Part shown: positions 34,809-47,246 of the stretch, in pieces
How positions within the stretch are numbered: the stretch's first letter is position 1
Layout: each line of letters opens with the position of its first letter
Assembly (NCBI RefSeq): GCF_018446385.1
Contig: NC_055986.1
Location: 78,825,659 to 78,889,658, forward strand
Length of the DNA: 64,000 bases
From: Zingiber officinale
Taxonomy: Eukaryota; Streptophyta; Magnoliopsida; Zingiberales; Zingiberaceae
Direction of reading: 5' to 3'
Notes under the pieces: model-generated
Database searches by the model: none
What the model saw: only the letters and a program-made list of their open reading frames with translations
What the model was told of the DNA's origin: nothing
Position numbers and translations under genes: made by a program

Positions 34809-37150
34809 TGTAACGACCCACCTCCTACTAGCTAGGCTGCGATCGCTACATTATGCTGTGTTGGACTATTAATGCGGAATGAAACGGCTAATTTAAAATT
34901 TTACTGATCTAAATCTTGTAAAGTTTAACTTAGTGTTACGGTGTACCTAGGAGTTGTACACATGTTAGGAAGGTGTTTTAATTGATAATAAACTTCGGAT
35001 CGATCCACGGACCGATCTACTGATACGTAGGAAACTCCGGATCGTTCAACCGACCGATCCATAAACTTCATTGCAATACGGTGTTGGATCGGTCTGCCGA
35101 CCGATCCGGTGATCATCGATAGACCGATCGGTGGCTTACTGATCGATCTGCTGACCGATCGGTGAGCCATTTTTCTTTTTTCGCAGCTCCGATCGATCCA
35201 CGGATCGATCGTGAACAACAAAAGCATTCGCCAGAACCGTGTCCCTGATCGGTTCGCGGACCGATCAGGGGTTTCTGATTTCGTATCAGGCCCCTGATAT
35301 CAGCACTGATGCGTGCCAAAGCCATTACACAACACTATAAAAGCTAAGAGAAATATTCTACTAGGTAATGGCTAACATACTAAACATGATTAAAGCATAG
35401 AATACTAATTCATGGCATGTAAACATATGGAAACCAAAACTAACAAGGTTTTAAACTGTTCTCTTGCTAACTAACAGAAACATAAGATAACGCTTGCTAT
35501 AAATACTAATGCATACTGAACACGTTCTAATGCATAATAAAATAAAACTAGATCCCTAGGATCTTTATTCCAGTTCCTTCCACACACATCTTGATCTACA
35601 TTGACCTCCAGCCTCCACTGCTAGTCCATTTTCCTTTTACCTGTATCTGCAGTATAAGGAAAATAGTATCTGTAAGCTAAAAAGCTTAGTAAGAAACCAT
35701 CTACCTCACTAAAACATGCATACGATGCAAATATGATTTTAAATCATGCTGTTTGAAAGGATATGCTAAGTATACTGAATAAACTAAACATGGCATGACA
35801 TATAAGCATACAATCATGGCATCTCTAAAGCTGAACATAATATCAATCACATGGTATTAATGAAGAACTAAGCTGATACTAAAAACTGAGCTACTGCTAG
35901 GACTGTACTGAATTCACGAACTAATTTGTGAAAGGTTGAAAACCATATACATATAGTAAGTGAAAATACTAAACATGCTGCTGATGGGCCCTGCTGTGCG
36001 TGCATCCCTAACTAGACTCGGGATTGCAAGTTCCGAATCTAGTAGGGTTTACTAGGTTAGCTAAACCTAGGGACGACTATGGGAGCCCAACCCAATGGAT
36101 ATCTAATCCAGTACAGTGCCACTGAAAAGTAAAATACTGAAATAGCTAATACTATTTTACTGAATCTAGGTTATCTGAACCTAGAACTAGGTTGTCTGAA
36201 CCTAGAGGCGACTGTGGGAGCCCACCCATTTGGACATCTAGTCTCGTAAAAGCTGAAATAAAAATTGATCATGCAAATTAACATGTTCTATGGCATTTAA
36301 CTAAATGTCCACTGTATCATAAGGCTGTGCTAGGCATTTTGTCGAGCATTTGGCGCTCTCTAACTCTCCTCTCGATCAGGGAGACCACCTCTAGGCACCC
36401 AGCAGCGTCTAAACCCTTATCTACAGAGGATACACGTGCTCGGCCCATCTAGAGATGCTCACTAATCCCTAAATCTGTGAGAAGAGTTAAACTACACACT
36501 ATATGCTGACAAAATTCAATAAAACTAATCTAATGCATAACAGAAAATACGCGAGAGCTACTTATACTGCAGGTTAGAGGTTTCTTACCTTGTGTGCTAG
36601 ATTTCTTATAAATCTAATCGCTAGAAATTCCGGTGGAGACGACTTCTCGACGATTTGCTCGCTTCCACGTGCTCTACTCGCGGAGGGGAACGTCCTTGTG
36701 CTGAAATCGTCGCCGGAAAGTGACCTTGGGACCCTAGGGATGGAACCCTAGTTCTTCCCTTGTTGTGGCGCCGAGAGAAGGAGAGTGAAGAGGGGTTGGC
36801 GTCGGCGTGAGGGTTTTGGAGAGGGGTTGCCGAACCAAGTTCTAAAAATAAACCAAACCCCAACTTAAATTTCCTATTTATACTAAGTAATTAATTCGGC
36901 CAAACCAATTATAAATATAATTGATTCCCTTTCCTTTCAGCACGACCCTGCTGGGTTCACCGGTTACTAAGGCTAACCAAAGGTTTAGCGGACCCGAGAG
37001 GTCCCGGGTTCGATTCCCGCTTAAGCCATTTTACTTTTCTAATAATTTTTGCTACTTCTGCTACTCGGAAAATTTCGGAAAAATATCTAATAATTCCAGA
37101 AAAATCATAGAATATTCCTAAAATAGTTTTGAGAATTCTCGAGCGTTACA
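34809..37150 (-). repeat. 5' LTR of the chromovirus
   Basis: This 2342-bp LTR is 44 bp shorter than the 3' LTR. The differences cluster in 34809-35270, where short CTG-containing pieces present in the partner are missing or altered (for example GATACTGGCACGGTAGG versus GATACGTAGG). TATA box at 36874-36882. Confidence 0.93.
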
Positions 37151-37299
37151 CACTTAGACTTCCCATTTTCTGCCAAGTGCCCAGTCAACCTTAACCCACT
37201 TGGACTTCTCATTGTATGTCAAGTGTCTAGTCAACCTTGGCCCACTTGGACTTCCCAATGCCAAATGTCCGGTCAACTTTGACCCACCTAGACCTCTAC

Positions 37300-37690
37300 A
37301 TGCCTTGCTTCACTCACCAGGACTTTCTTTCTGCCTAACTTCACTCACCAAGACTTTTCTTTTGCATAGCTTCACTCACTAGGGCTCTCACCTGACTTCA
37401 CTCACCAGGATTTTCCATTGGCCTAGCTTCACTCACTAGGACTTTCCTTCTGCCTAGCTTCACTCACTAGGGCTTTCACCTAGCTTTACTCACTAGGATT
37501 TTCCATCTGTTTAGCTTCACTCACTAGGACTTTCCATCTTTCTATCTTCACTCACTAGGACTTTCCTTCTTTCTAGCTTCACTCACTAGGGCTTTCGCCT
37601 AGCTTTACTCATTAGGATTTTCCATCTGTTTAGCTTTACTCACTAGGACTTTCCAAATGACTGACTTCACTCACAAGGACCTTTAAACCT
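37300..37690. repeat. Inverted-orientation CTTCACTCACCAGG tandem array
   Basis: Units of about 28-31 bp with core CTTCACTCACTAGGACTTTCC repeat at least twelve times. This is the reverse complement of the array at 10440-10870 and continues the LTR that begins at 26541. Confidence 0.9.
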
Positions 37691-37692
37691 CA

Positions 37693-40621
37693 TTATTCAT
37701 CTCGAAATCATATGATAAAACAACTTCATTAAATCTTATGTTCCATTGTCTTGACGCTTGCTTTAGTCCATATATAGACTTTTTAAGTCTACATACTTTC
37801 TCCTCTTGGCTTTCGGCAATGAAACCTTATGGTTGAGCCATATAGATTTACTCGTCAAGCTCACCATTAAGGAAAGTGGTTTTTACATCTATTTGATATA
37901 ATTCCAAGTCATAATGTGCCATAAAGGCCAAAATAACTCGTATTGATATAAATTTTACTACGGGAGAAAATGTCTCTTTAAAGTTAATACCCTCCATTTG
38001 GGTATATCCTTTTGTAACTAAACGAGTTTTGTATCTGTTAATCGATCCATCAACTTTCCTCTTTATTTTGAGAATCCACTTATTCCAATAACCTTTCAAC
38101 CCGGAGGAAGATCGACTAAGTCCCAAATATGATTTTATATCATAGACTCCATTTCTTCAACCATTACAGTTTTCCACTTTTCTCTAACTTAACATCCCAA
38201 TGCTTCCTCAATGGATTGAGGTTCATCATCGTTAACTGGAAGTGTTATTAATGCCTCATTTTTAATATCAAACCTCTTCTTAGGTTTGAATTTACGAACA
38301 CTTCTTCGTAAGTTGAGTTATTGAGAAGTCAAATCATGACTTAACATATCACTCTCACTCAATTGACTAGACTCAGACATCCCTTTTGACACATCTCTTA
38401 TTGATAATATCTCATCATCCTTAAATAGAGGAATATTTTTATCAATATCAGCTCTGGTTAGACACTCTATTTCGAAAAAAGTCGCATCTCTCAAATATAT
38501 TTCGAAGATAGTTCCATCTTGTTGCTCACCTATAAAAACATAACCTTTAGAGGTCTCATGATATTTAATAAAGATACATTTCATACCCATAAGTCCCAAT
38601 TATAAGAACTATCATGAACATAAGCAACTGACCCCCAGAGTCTCAGATTACTTAAATCTGGTTTTTTACTAGTCCAACGTTCATATGGGGTAGATGGAAC
38701 TAATTTTGAATGTACTTTGTTAAATATATAGGCCACAGTTAATAATGCATCTCCCCAATAAGAGATCGACAAATTAACCTATGTCATCATAGACCTAACC
38801 ATTTCAAGAAGAGTTCTATTTCTTCTTTCAACTACCCCATTTTGCTATGGAGTTCCAGGGATTGTCAGCTGTCTAATAATCTCTATCATTACATATTATC
38901 TTGAACATATCAGACAAATATTCCCCTCCACAGTGAATGTATAAAGTCTTAACTTTATATTTTGTTTGATTCTCAACTTAGTTCATATAATGAATGAAGA
39001 AATCCAATGCTTCAAATTTATAAGAAATCAAATACACATGACCAAAACAAGAGAAATCATCAATAAATGTAATGAAATAGGAAACTCCATGTCTAGCCTT
39101 CACATTCATTAGACCATAGATATCCGAATGAATTAATTACAATGGTGATACAACTCTAATAGCCTTACCAAATAGTTTCCTAGTTACTTAGACAAGTGAA
39201 TCTTAGCCCGACTGTCTAATAGACCCTCTCTAGCCAACCAATTCATATGTTCTTGTCCTATGTGTCCTAATCTAGCATGTCAAACCTCATCAGTTATACT
39301 TGTATCACTAGTTAGAGCAATGTTCAACAAACAACCCTTAATTGTAGAATTGACATATGATTCTACATCAAGCACCATAAAACTATTTGTTTAAAAATTA
39401 TATTTGATTAACACTGAGTCAATCTTAAGTTCAACACACTGGCTATAAAAATTAATACAATACACTAAATCAAGAAGACATGTAACGAAAATAAGATTTC
39501 ATCAAATTTTAGGAGCATATGGGGCACATGTAGAAACAAAACACTACCACCACAGAGGTTGAGTTTGTAAGTGTCAACTCCTTTGAATTCAACTCTTGCA
39601 TTATTTTCTACATAGATTCATTTGTTGCCAGTTGGTACCCGACGATACCCAACAAATGTAACTTGCTCTCAAGCTACATGGTTGGTTGCTCCCGAATCTA
39701 TAATCCACAAAGGATAAGAATCGGCTAACAACACTAAACTAGCAACAAAATGCTCAGGAAAAGAAGACACATTTGGATTTACCTTTTTTGGCTCAATGCA
39801 TTCCCGAGCAAAGTAACCCTTTTTGCTGCAGTTAAAACAAGTCAACTTGTTTTAGGTTTCTTTCCAGTCTTATTTCCTCTTTACTTGATTGGGCCTTATT
39901 GCACAGTAGCAGCTTCTTTCTTCTTTCCCTTCTCTTTTTTGAATCATCTCTTTTTCATGGATCTAGATGATCCAATAGAATCGACGGCCACATAGACTTG
40001 TCTAAAAATCCTTGCAGATCTAACTCTCTCCGTCTCTAATTCTACATGGTATGAGACATCAGTGAAAGTCTTGATACTTTCACTGTGAGTTAGGGTCTGC
40101 TTCATGGTCTCCCAAGAATCTGGAAGAGAATGAATAATTTCTTGAACTTATTGTTCATCGATCAACTCATGACCAGTAGTTTTAAGCTCCCAAATCATAT
40201 TCGACATCTCCTTGAGGTGTTGAACCATCAAAACATTCAGACACTTTTTGTAGCTGTCAAACTTGATTGTCAACTGTCGAAGCTTGCTCAGACTTACTCC
40301 ACTGTATTTCTCCCCGAGGGCTACCTAGACCGCATGAACTGAAAGATATGACTCATACTCAAAAGCTAGGTCATCTATTATTGAACTAATCAATATGCCC
40401 TTTGTAATAGAGTCATTTTTCTTCCATGCCTTATCGACATCAAGATCTCGTCTATGTTGTCCAATGAGACCATCTACAGGTTTTACCATAACTTGATTTA
40501 CAGTCTCCAGAATTTTTTGTTCCTCAAGTACATATTGTATCCCGAGGTACCAGATTTTAAAGTTATCCCTATTAAGTTTTTCACCCTTGTTGAGTTCAGC
40601 TATAATATTTTTGTTTGCCAT
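37693..40621 (-). pseudogene. Ty1/copia gag-pol, truncated in RT
   Basis: Gag starts at 40621 (MANKNIIAELNKGEKLNRDN, then WYLGIQYVLEEQ). A zinc knuckle CFNCSKKGYFAREC lies near 39790-39840 and the protease IIDSGATNHV near 39680-39710. Integrase pieces (WGDALLTVAYIFNKV, LRLWGSVAYVH) are at 39200-38580, and RT (YKTRLVTKGYTQ, FKETFSPVVKF, YQIDVKTTFLNGELDE) at 38126-37850 runs on to EMNNEV at the junction near 37693. The RT catalytic YVDD half and RNase H are absent, and there are multiple frameshifts. Lineage tentatively Ivana/Oryco-like. Confidence 0.9.
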
Positions 40622-41030
40622 AATCTATCATAATAAACACATTATTTAGTATTCAGTGTAATTCATATGTATGCAATTTATGATTGACTCAATATTAATT
40701 TGAGTTAGTTTATAAAATCAGGTGATAACTACATTTTTACTCATCATTCGTGTGACCAATTAAATCAATATTAATCAATTCTATTACACACATCCCAACA
40801 AATGAACTAATCATTATATCATGATTTCTATAATCAAATAAGCTAATCATTTAATAAAATGAACTAATCATTTATCATGCATCATGTTAGAGTAAATAGT
40901 ATAAATAACCATATGAATGAACATATCATTAACATAAAAATATACTGCATATTGTTAACATATAACAAACTAACATGAACTAAATAGACTAATACTTTCC
41001 ATACATAATGATAGTAATAATAATAGAACT

Positions 41031-41500
41031 CTAATAAATTAGATAGGCCAACACCACTCCCACTAGGACAGACACTAGTGCAGTGACCAACATTATCCCT
41101 TTCAACTTGGACTCATTTGGTGCGGGTGGGACAACTTCAGGATTCCCCATCGGATCCACAATTGGATCTTCTTCTAGATCTTCCTCGAACATTTTTGTGT
41201 CCTCTTCGAACTCTTCAAAATCCTTTTCGACCATATGGTGAAGTAGTTCCTCACATAATTCTGAATATGTGACGCATTCTTGATGACATCCTAAACATAG
41301 TCTACTATCACCTTAGGATACTCTGGCAATGAACACATCAAATCCCAGATCCTATAACTGTCTAGGACTAGAAACTCTTCTCGCTCAAGTTTCCAAAATA
41401 GTTCATCAGGTCGTCCAACGTGTCCGTCGACTCCATCAACAGAGTTTTACTTTATCTCCTATATTTCCTCCCTGAGCTGGTTCTGCTGTACTTCGCGATG
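41031..41500 (-). pseudogene. Upstream ORF in copia leader with C-terminal membrane segment
   Basis: It lies between PBS and gag of the 21.5-kb-span copia. The last 67 codons (41234-41031) are intact: an acidic stretch rich in EED, a proline-rich linker, and a hydrophobic KGIMLVTALVSVLVGVVLAY tail that ends the protein, typical of a tail-anchored membrane segment. Upstream, in other frames, are readable pieces such as MESTDTLDDLMNYFGN (about 41440) and SYRIWDLMCSLPEYPKVIVD, suggesting a longer ancestral protein of perhaps 150 residues or more, now broken by a frameshift and stops. Additional ORFs 5' of gag are known in some plant LTR elements. I do not recognise a function. Confidence 0.5.
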
Positions 41501-41539
41501 AGTCAATGTTGTAATTGTTTGTGTCATCTGAACAATTAG

Positions 41540-42796
41540 AATTATATAAGTCTGTACAAAACCAACTAACCAGTATAAAATCGGATTAATTTAATTTATA
41601 CAGGTATAGAACCAACATTATAAATCAAGAAAAATAAATCTTCTTGATATTTAGAAGTCTTAGTCGACTGACCCATTGGACCGGTCGATTAAGAATCTAA
41701 ATCTTAAGATTGGTCCATTTTCCTCATTAGAACTAATCTAATTTGACAGATATTTCTATACCTATGTTCTGTTATTGTCTAATGTAAGCTTATGTCAGCC
41801 AATCTCAGACTTATTAATCAAAGTCAGGTCCGTTTGATCAAACTAATGTCCATTGGTTTAATCTGACTCATACCATTTGATCAAATTTGACCCATTAGAA
41901 TAAATTTGGTCACTTGATTATATTTGGTCCAAGTCCAATTAAATCAACCCAAATCGATTCTCGTTTGGATCAAACTGATTCAGGTAAACTAATTAATGAT
42001 TTAATCTAAACCGGATCTAATTGGACAAAAAAAATAATTTGGTTAAACTAACCTTGTCGGTTGGGTTCAGTGAATGAGATTGAGATTTATATCCAATTAC
42101 AATTAATATCTAATATGCATTCATTAATGGAGACTTGAATCATTAAGTATATAAGCTAACATTTTTTTTTATTTTTAAATTTTGAATTCCTCTAATCAAC
42201 GGAACCCAGCCATGCAAAAAAAAAACGTTATAATTATTTTAAAAAACATTTCTCACGAAGCACTGTACTTCGTTATCATGTTTCCTTCTACGTCCATTTT
42301 CTTCGTCGCATGCCACCCATGCTGCATGCCACCCAAGCCACCCACTGCCTCCATGCAACCGTGACAGACACAGTTGCTGGCCACGAAGGTCAATCTCCAG
42401 CCTACTCAGGCGGTGGCTAGTCCTTCCTGACACTGGACACTGGTCGACCTCAACCCAATGACATCGCTGATCACTCTTCTATGCATCCCAACCACTAGCT
42501 ATTGCCGACTAGACGGGAAGTCTTCGCCGGCTTCAGAATGCTATTGCCGACGTATCCCCGTGGCTCGAGCCCAACTCCAGTGGAAATCGCGACACTATCA
42601 CGATTTTCCAACCTAGCTCAATGCGCTGCCCAGCAGTGGCGCTAATGACGGCGAGCAACTCAGTCGCTGACCTGCAACCCTGTCATCGGTCTCCCTATTA
42701 CCCTACTGTCATGATGCAGTCGTCGGCGCTCGTCTGCTATGACACCTTAGTCGTGCAAATGACGACGAGAAATCGCAACTAGGCATAATTCCTAAT
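41540..42796 (-). other. Leader of the copia, with GC-rich part
   Basis: No confident gene. 41540-42200 is AT-rich; 42290-42740 is clearly GC-richer and contains CGCCGAC-type words. It could be retrotransposon leader or a captured host fragment; no frame is convincing. Confidence 0.4.
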
Positions 42797-43101
42797 GCTC
42801 TAATACCAATGAAGGAATTATAATTGAAATTTATTGTACAAAACAATAACTCATGCCTCGTTGAGGTGAAATTCGAAGGAGGAGAAAAAACGATGGATGG
42901 AGGAATTTGTCTCTTGACGTTTACGAGAAGGTTACAGTAATGAACACTTCTCGACGATTCCACAAACCAAATCCCATCGCCTAATGGATGTTCTTCTACT
43001 CTCTTTTCTAACTTTCGTTCATCTCTTCGATAAAAGACTTGGACGCATTATATAATGGGAATACCAAGGAGTATATCAGTAAATTGACTAATGGAAATAT
43101 G

Positions 43102-43365
43102 TGTTAGAAGAAGAATAGGGAGAGAGCAAGAAATAATATGAAAATAATAAAATCTATTGTTCATTAATATTTGCCCTAAGGACAATACAATATATAATGT
43201 TCAAAAAGTACTTGGTCAATTAACTAATTAATAAATAACAGAATTATTCTAAAAATAATTCTGGTAATAATTATAACATAATTATTAGAATAATTCAAAT
43301 ACTAATATGATTTGATTTGGTAATTTGATCCGGTCAATTTTGATAATTCTGTTTTATCTCTTTTA
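43102..43365 (-). repeat. 3' LTR, 264 bp
   Basis: Partner of 47247-47510. The AT-rich interior is shared except for the nine substitutions noted; no indels were seen. Confidence 0.92.
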
Positions 43366-43396
43366 TCCCCCGACAAACTCAACGGGAGATCTCTGA

Positions 43397-46300
43397 CGTT
43401 GAGTTTGCTTGCTAACTTGTTGAAACGTTGTCTAGATAGTGGCTTAGTAAAGATGTCAGCGATTTGATTTTTAGCAGAAATATAAGAGACGGATAACTAC
43501 TGAGTTGCCACATGTTCACGAACAAAATGAAAATCAATTTCCACATGTTTTGTACGAGCATGAAAGATTGGATTTGCTGTAAGATATGTTGCTCCAATAT
43601 TGTCGCACCAAATTTTTGGTGCAATATTTGATGCAAGATGAAGTTCAGAGAGAAGTGATTGAAGCCAAATAATTTCTGACGTTGTATTTGCCATAGCTTT
43701 ATATTCTGCCTCAGTGCTTGAACGAGATATCGTAGGTTACTTTTTCGAATTCCATGAGATAAGATTTCGTCCAATAAATATTGCATATCCATTAGTAGAG
43801 CGTCTATCTTCAGGAGAACTTACCCAATCCGCATCACTATATGCATGTAAATCTCGAGACAATTGGCGATATAAAAGAAGACCATGTAGAATAGTACCTT
43901 TGAGATAGCGAAGTATTCTTTTTACATTATCCCAATTTTGTTCAGTTGGAGCATGCATGAATTGACAAGCACGATTTACCGCAAAAGTAATATCATGGCG
44001 TGTGATAGTGATATATTGTAAGGCGCCAACAATACTTCGATAAATCTGTGGATGAGATAGAGCAGGAGAGGATGAAGTTGGAGAGTTGTTTATAGCAATT
44101 GGTGTAGAGACCGGATGCGCTCCATCCATTTTGGCTCTTTGAAGAAGTCCAGTAATGTATTTGCTCTGAGAGAGAAGATAGCCATCCTCATGTGGAATAA
44201 GCTCAATACCAAGAAAAAAAATGAGCAATACCCAAATCTCGAGTAGGAAATTCTTGATTGAGAAAACTTAATAAAGTTGTGATACCCTTGTGATCATTAT
44301 CGGTTATCAGAATGTCATCCACATAAATAAGAAAAAAAATCATATTTCCATCATTATATTTGTGAAATAGAGACGGGTCAGTCTTTGATCTAGAAAATTC
44401 TTGAGCTTGTAACCAATTAGATAGTCGATGAAGCCATGCACGAGGAGCTTGTCGAAGACCATATAAGGATTTTTTGAGTTGGCAAACATAAGATGGAAAT
44501 TGTGGATGAATGAATCCAGGTGGTTGCTCCATAAATACAGTTTCCTCAAGATGACCATGGAGAAATGCATTTGAAATGTCCAATTGTCATACAAGCCAAT
44601 TAGAACTAACATCTATTGATAATAATAGTCTGACAGATGTAATTTTGATGACTGGGCTAAAAGTGTCATTAAAGTCAATACCTGGTTGTTGACTAAATCC
44701 TTTAGCTATAAGTCAATCTTTGTATCTTTCAAGAGAACCATCAGCTCGATGCTTAAGACGGAATACCCATTTAGAGCCCACAACATTCATTGAGGGAGTG
44801 CGCGGAACTAGAGTCCATGTTCCATTGCGAAGAAGTGCATGAAATTCTATACCCATTGCACTACGCCAGTTTGGATCCTTATTTGCTTGTGTAAAATAGG
44901 TTGGTTCAATAGATTTTGAAGAGACCACTAGAGCTCGTGGAAGGGGATATCGAGTTGCATTTGGTGGGCAACACTCATAAATATCACTAATGGGAAGCAT
45001 GCGACGAGGAGCATTATCATCTGAACCAGTTGTTGATGACGACGAGGAAGTAGGCTGACATGGTGATGTAGATGACGGACTTGCATTATCCGAGGATCCA
45101 GAACCAGAGAGCATATTATCTTCAATCGACGAGGCTTCTAAGATTGGACCAATAACCTGAGGTGATTCTGATGGTATAGGAGAGTTATTAGAGAGCTCCG
45201 GAGCAGGACCTAGGATGTCATCACTTCTGATAATATTAGGTGGCATTAAGAGGGTGCCAGTTGTATCTGGAGGAGAGATTGAAGAAGCTACCGAAAAAGG
45301 GAATAGAGACTCATCAAAAGTAACATGTCGTGAAATATAAATTCGTCCTGTGGTATATGCAAGTAACGATAACCATGGTGCAAATTGCTATAACCAAGAA
45401 AAACACATTGTAGTGAACGAGAGTCAAGTTTGTGTTAGAATAGGGCGCGTAACCATGGATAACATGCGCAACCAAAAATTCGAAGGAAAGTGTAATCAAA
45501 TGTTTGATTATAAAGTTTTTCAAAAGGACATTTATGATTGAGCAATGGAGTAGGAAGTCGATTTATGAGATATACTGCAGTGCTAACAACTTCATCCCAA
45601 ATTTGCGCGGAACCGATGCATGATGAAGAAGAGCTAAGGCAGTTTCAACTATATGTCTATATTTTCTCTCAGCAAAGCCATTTTGTTCTGGAGTGTAAGG
45701 ATAAGAAACTCGATGAACAATTCCACAAGAGACAAGATGACGATGGAGAGCTTGATATTCGCCTCCCCAATCAAAATGAAAAGAGAGTGTTTTACGATTA
45801 AAAGATCGTTCAACTTGAATTTGAAAATTACAGAATATATCAAATAAATTAGATTTCCTTCTCATAGGATAGAGCCAAGTATATTTACTAAAATGATCAA
45901 TGGATGTAACATAATATTGGAAACCTTGATTAGACAAAATAGGTGCAGGACCCCAAACATCAGAATGGATTATTTCAAGTGGAAAAGTAGAAACATGATC
46001 AGATGAAGAGAAAGATAGCTTATGACTTTTAGATTCCATGCATGCCCTACATGAATGAGATGGAGAGGAGGTAATAGAAGTAGGTAAACCATACCTATTA
46101 ATGATTGATTGAACAATACAAAGGGAAGGATGACCAAGTCGAGCATGCCAAGCTGGTTTATTTGTGCGTTCACCAACAAAAGCTTTGATTGAAGAACTCT
46201 GAAGACAATAGAGGCAATTTTGATTCTCCCATAAAACACAATAGCATTTGTTCCTCTATCCTTTATAAGATAATGATTATGATGAAACTCAAAAATGACA

Positions 46301-46830
46301 TTGTTATCAAGATAAAACTGACGTGTAGAAAGTAAATTTTTAGTGATAGATGGAACATGAAAGACATTGCGCATGTGAAAAGTTTGATTAGATAAATGAA
46401 CATATGTGTTTTCAAGATTAGCAATTTGCAAACCTGAACCATCGCCTACTTGCACCGTATCTGAGCCATAATATGACATTACATCTGTAAGGATATTATA
46501 ATCTGATATGACATGATACGTTGCTCCAGTGTTAATATACCAATCAGTAGAAAAAACTCTGAGGTTTTGCCACAAGTAGGCACAGACGAAAGAACTTTAG
46601 GATATACAGGTGAAATAGATGGTTGTCTTGAGGCTGTAGAACTACCAATGAAATTTGAGTCAAATGGACTAGAACATTAAATACCAAAATGCCCAATTTC
46701 AAGATAAATTTGACATTTTACCCGAGACCAATCAAGTCTTTTAGGGCATATATTTCCAATATGACCAACGATGTGACAAATCTGACATCGGTCTGAAGTT
46801 TACTTTTGGCCTCTTTGATGTCGTTGAGTA
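43397..46830 (-). pseudogene. Ty1/copia pol (Ale-like), gag mostly deleted
   Basis: Read right to left: zinc knuckle CQICHIVGHIGNIC (about 46740-46790), the only gag remnant; protease DWYINTGATYHV, with Asn in place of the catalytic Asp; integrase with HSDVWGP, FDWGGEY and PEQNGFAERKYRHIVE (46039-45563), so D, D and E are kept; RT (WRSAMGIEFHALLRNGTWTL, DISNAFLHG, YVDDILITDND near 44290); and RNase H ([39 protein letters not shown]). Several frameshifts break it (for example near 44710, 44200 and 43740). Missing gag and the protease substitution mean it could not form particles alone. Confidence 0.92.
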
Positions 46831-47246
46831 TTTAACATCTGAAATAAAAAATAACTTGTCCAATGACAGTGGAGAAAAATAGAGAAGAATAAGAAAATTA
46901 AAATACGTAGGAGAAAAAGGTTAATTGAGAAGGGAAAAGTACGTAAGAGAAAAGAACAAGGTTAATTTGAAGTGCTTAGATCGTGAGGAGTTGAGGAAAA
47001 ATAAGAAGTTAGGGCTATGAGGGTAAAGAATTATTCTGAGAGGGTTCGGCACGTGGGAGAAAAGAAAGGGGTTGTTATTGTTTGGAGGAGGAGGAGGAAA
47101 TTAGAAGGAGAAATTAAAAACGAGAGAGGAGGGAATTAAAATCGAGGGGAAAAAATCACAAGAGATTAAAACTCGCTTCTCCCTTACTTGGTGAGAGTCG
47201 TAAAGAAGAAGAGCGTTGGCTCAGAAGAGCGTTGACTCTGATATCA

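Larger units (their letters stand above)
27643..37150 (-). mobile_element. Full-length Ty3/gypsy chromovirus, Tekay-like
   Basis: It is a complete two-LTR element with TG...CA ends and a perfect TSD CACTT (27638-27642, 37151-37155), 9508 bp. Minus-strand order: 5' LTR (37150-34809), PBS (34795-34805), gag, protease, RT, RNase H, integrase, chromodomain, PPT, 3' LTR (30028-27643). The integrase C-terminal chromodomain and LTRs near 2.3 kb fit the Tekay clade; the chromodomain would steer integration to heterochromatin by binding modified histones. The coding region has several stops and frameshifts, so it is structurally whole but not autonomous. Confidence 0.95.
26541..37692 (-). mobile_element. 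Sirevirus-type LTR, truncated, split by a chromovirus
   Basis: The left end (TGTTGGGACACTTAGG, the reverse of an LTR 3' end) and the parts 26541-27642 and 37156-37692 form one LTR interrupted by the chromovirus at 27643-37150. The right part has the inverted form of the CCTGGTGAGTGAAGCCAGG array. The expected 5' end (reverse of TGTTGGTGCAA) is missing; at about 37692 the sequence switches directly to copia RT. Palindromes of the type TAATCGATTACC...GTCGATTA fill 27030-27420. Confidence 0.8.

Noticed and set aside
42239..42433. GC-rich stretch as a captured host exon
   Set aside because: Plausible by composition, but no frame with a recognisable domain or splice structure could be supported.
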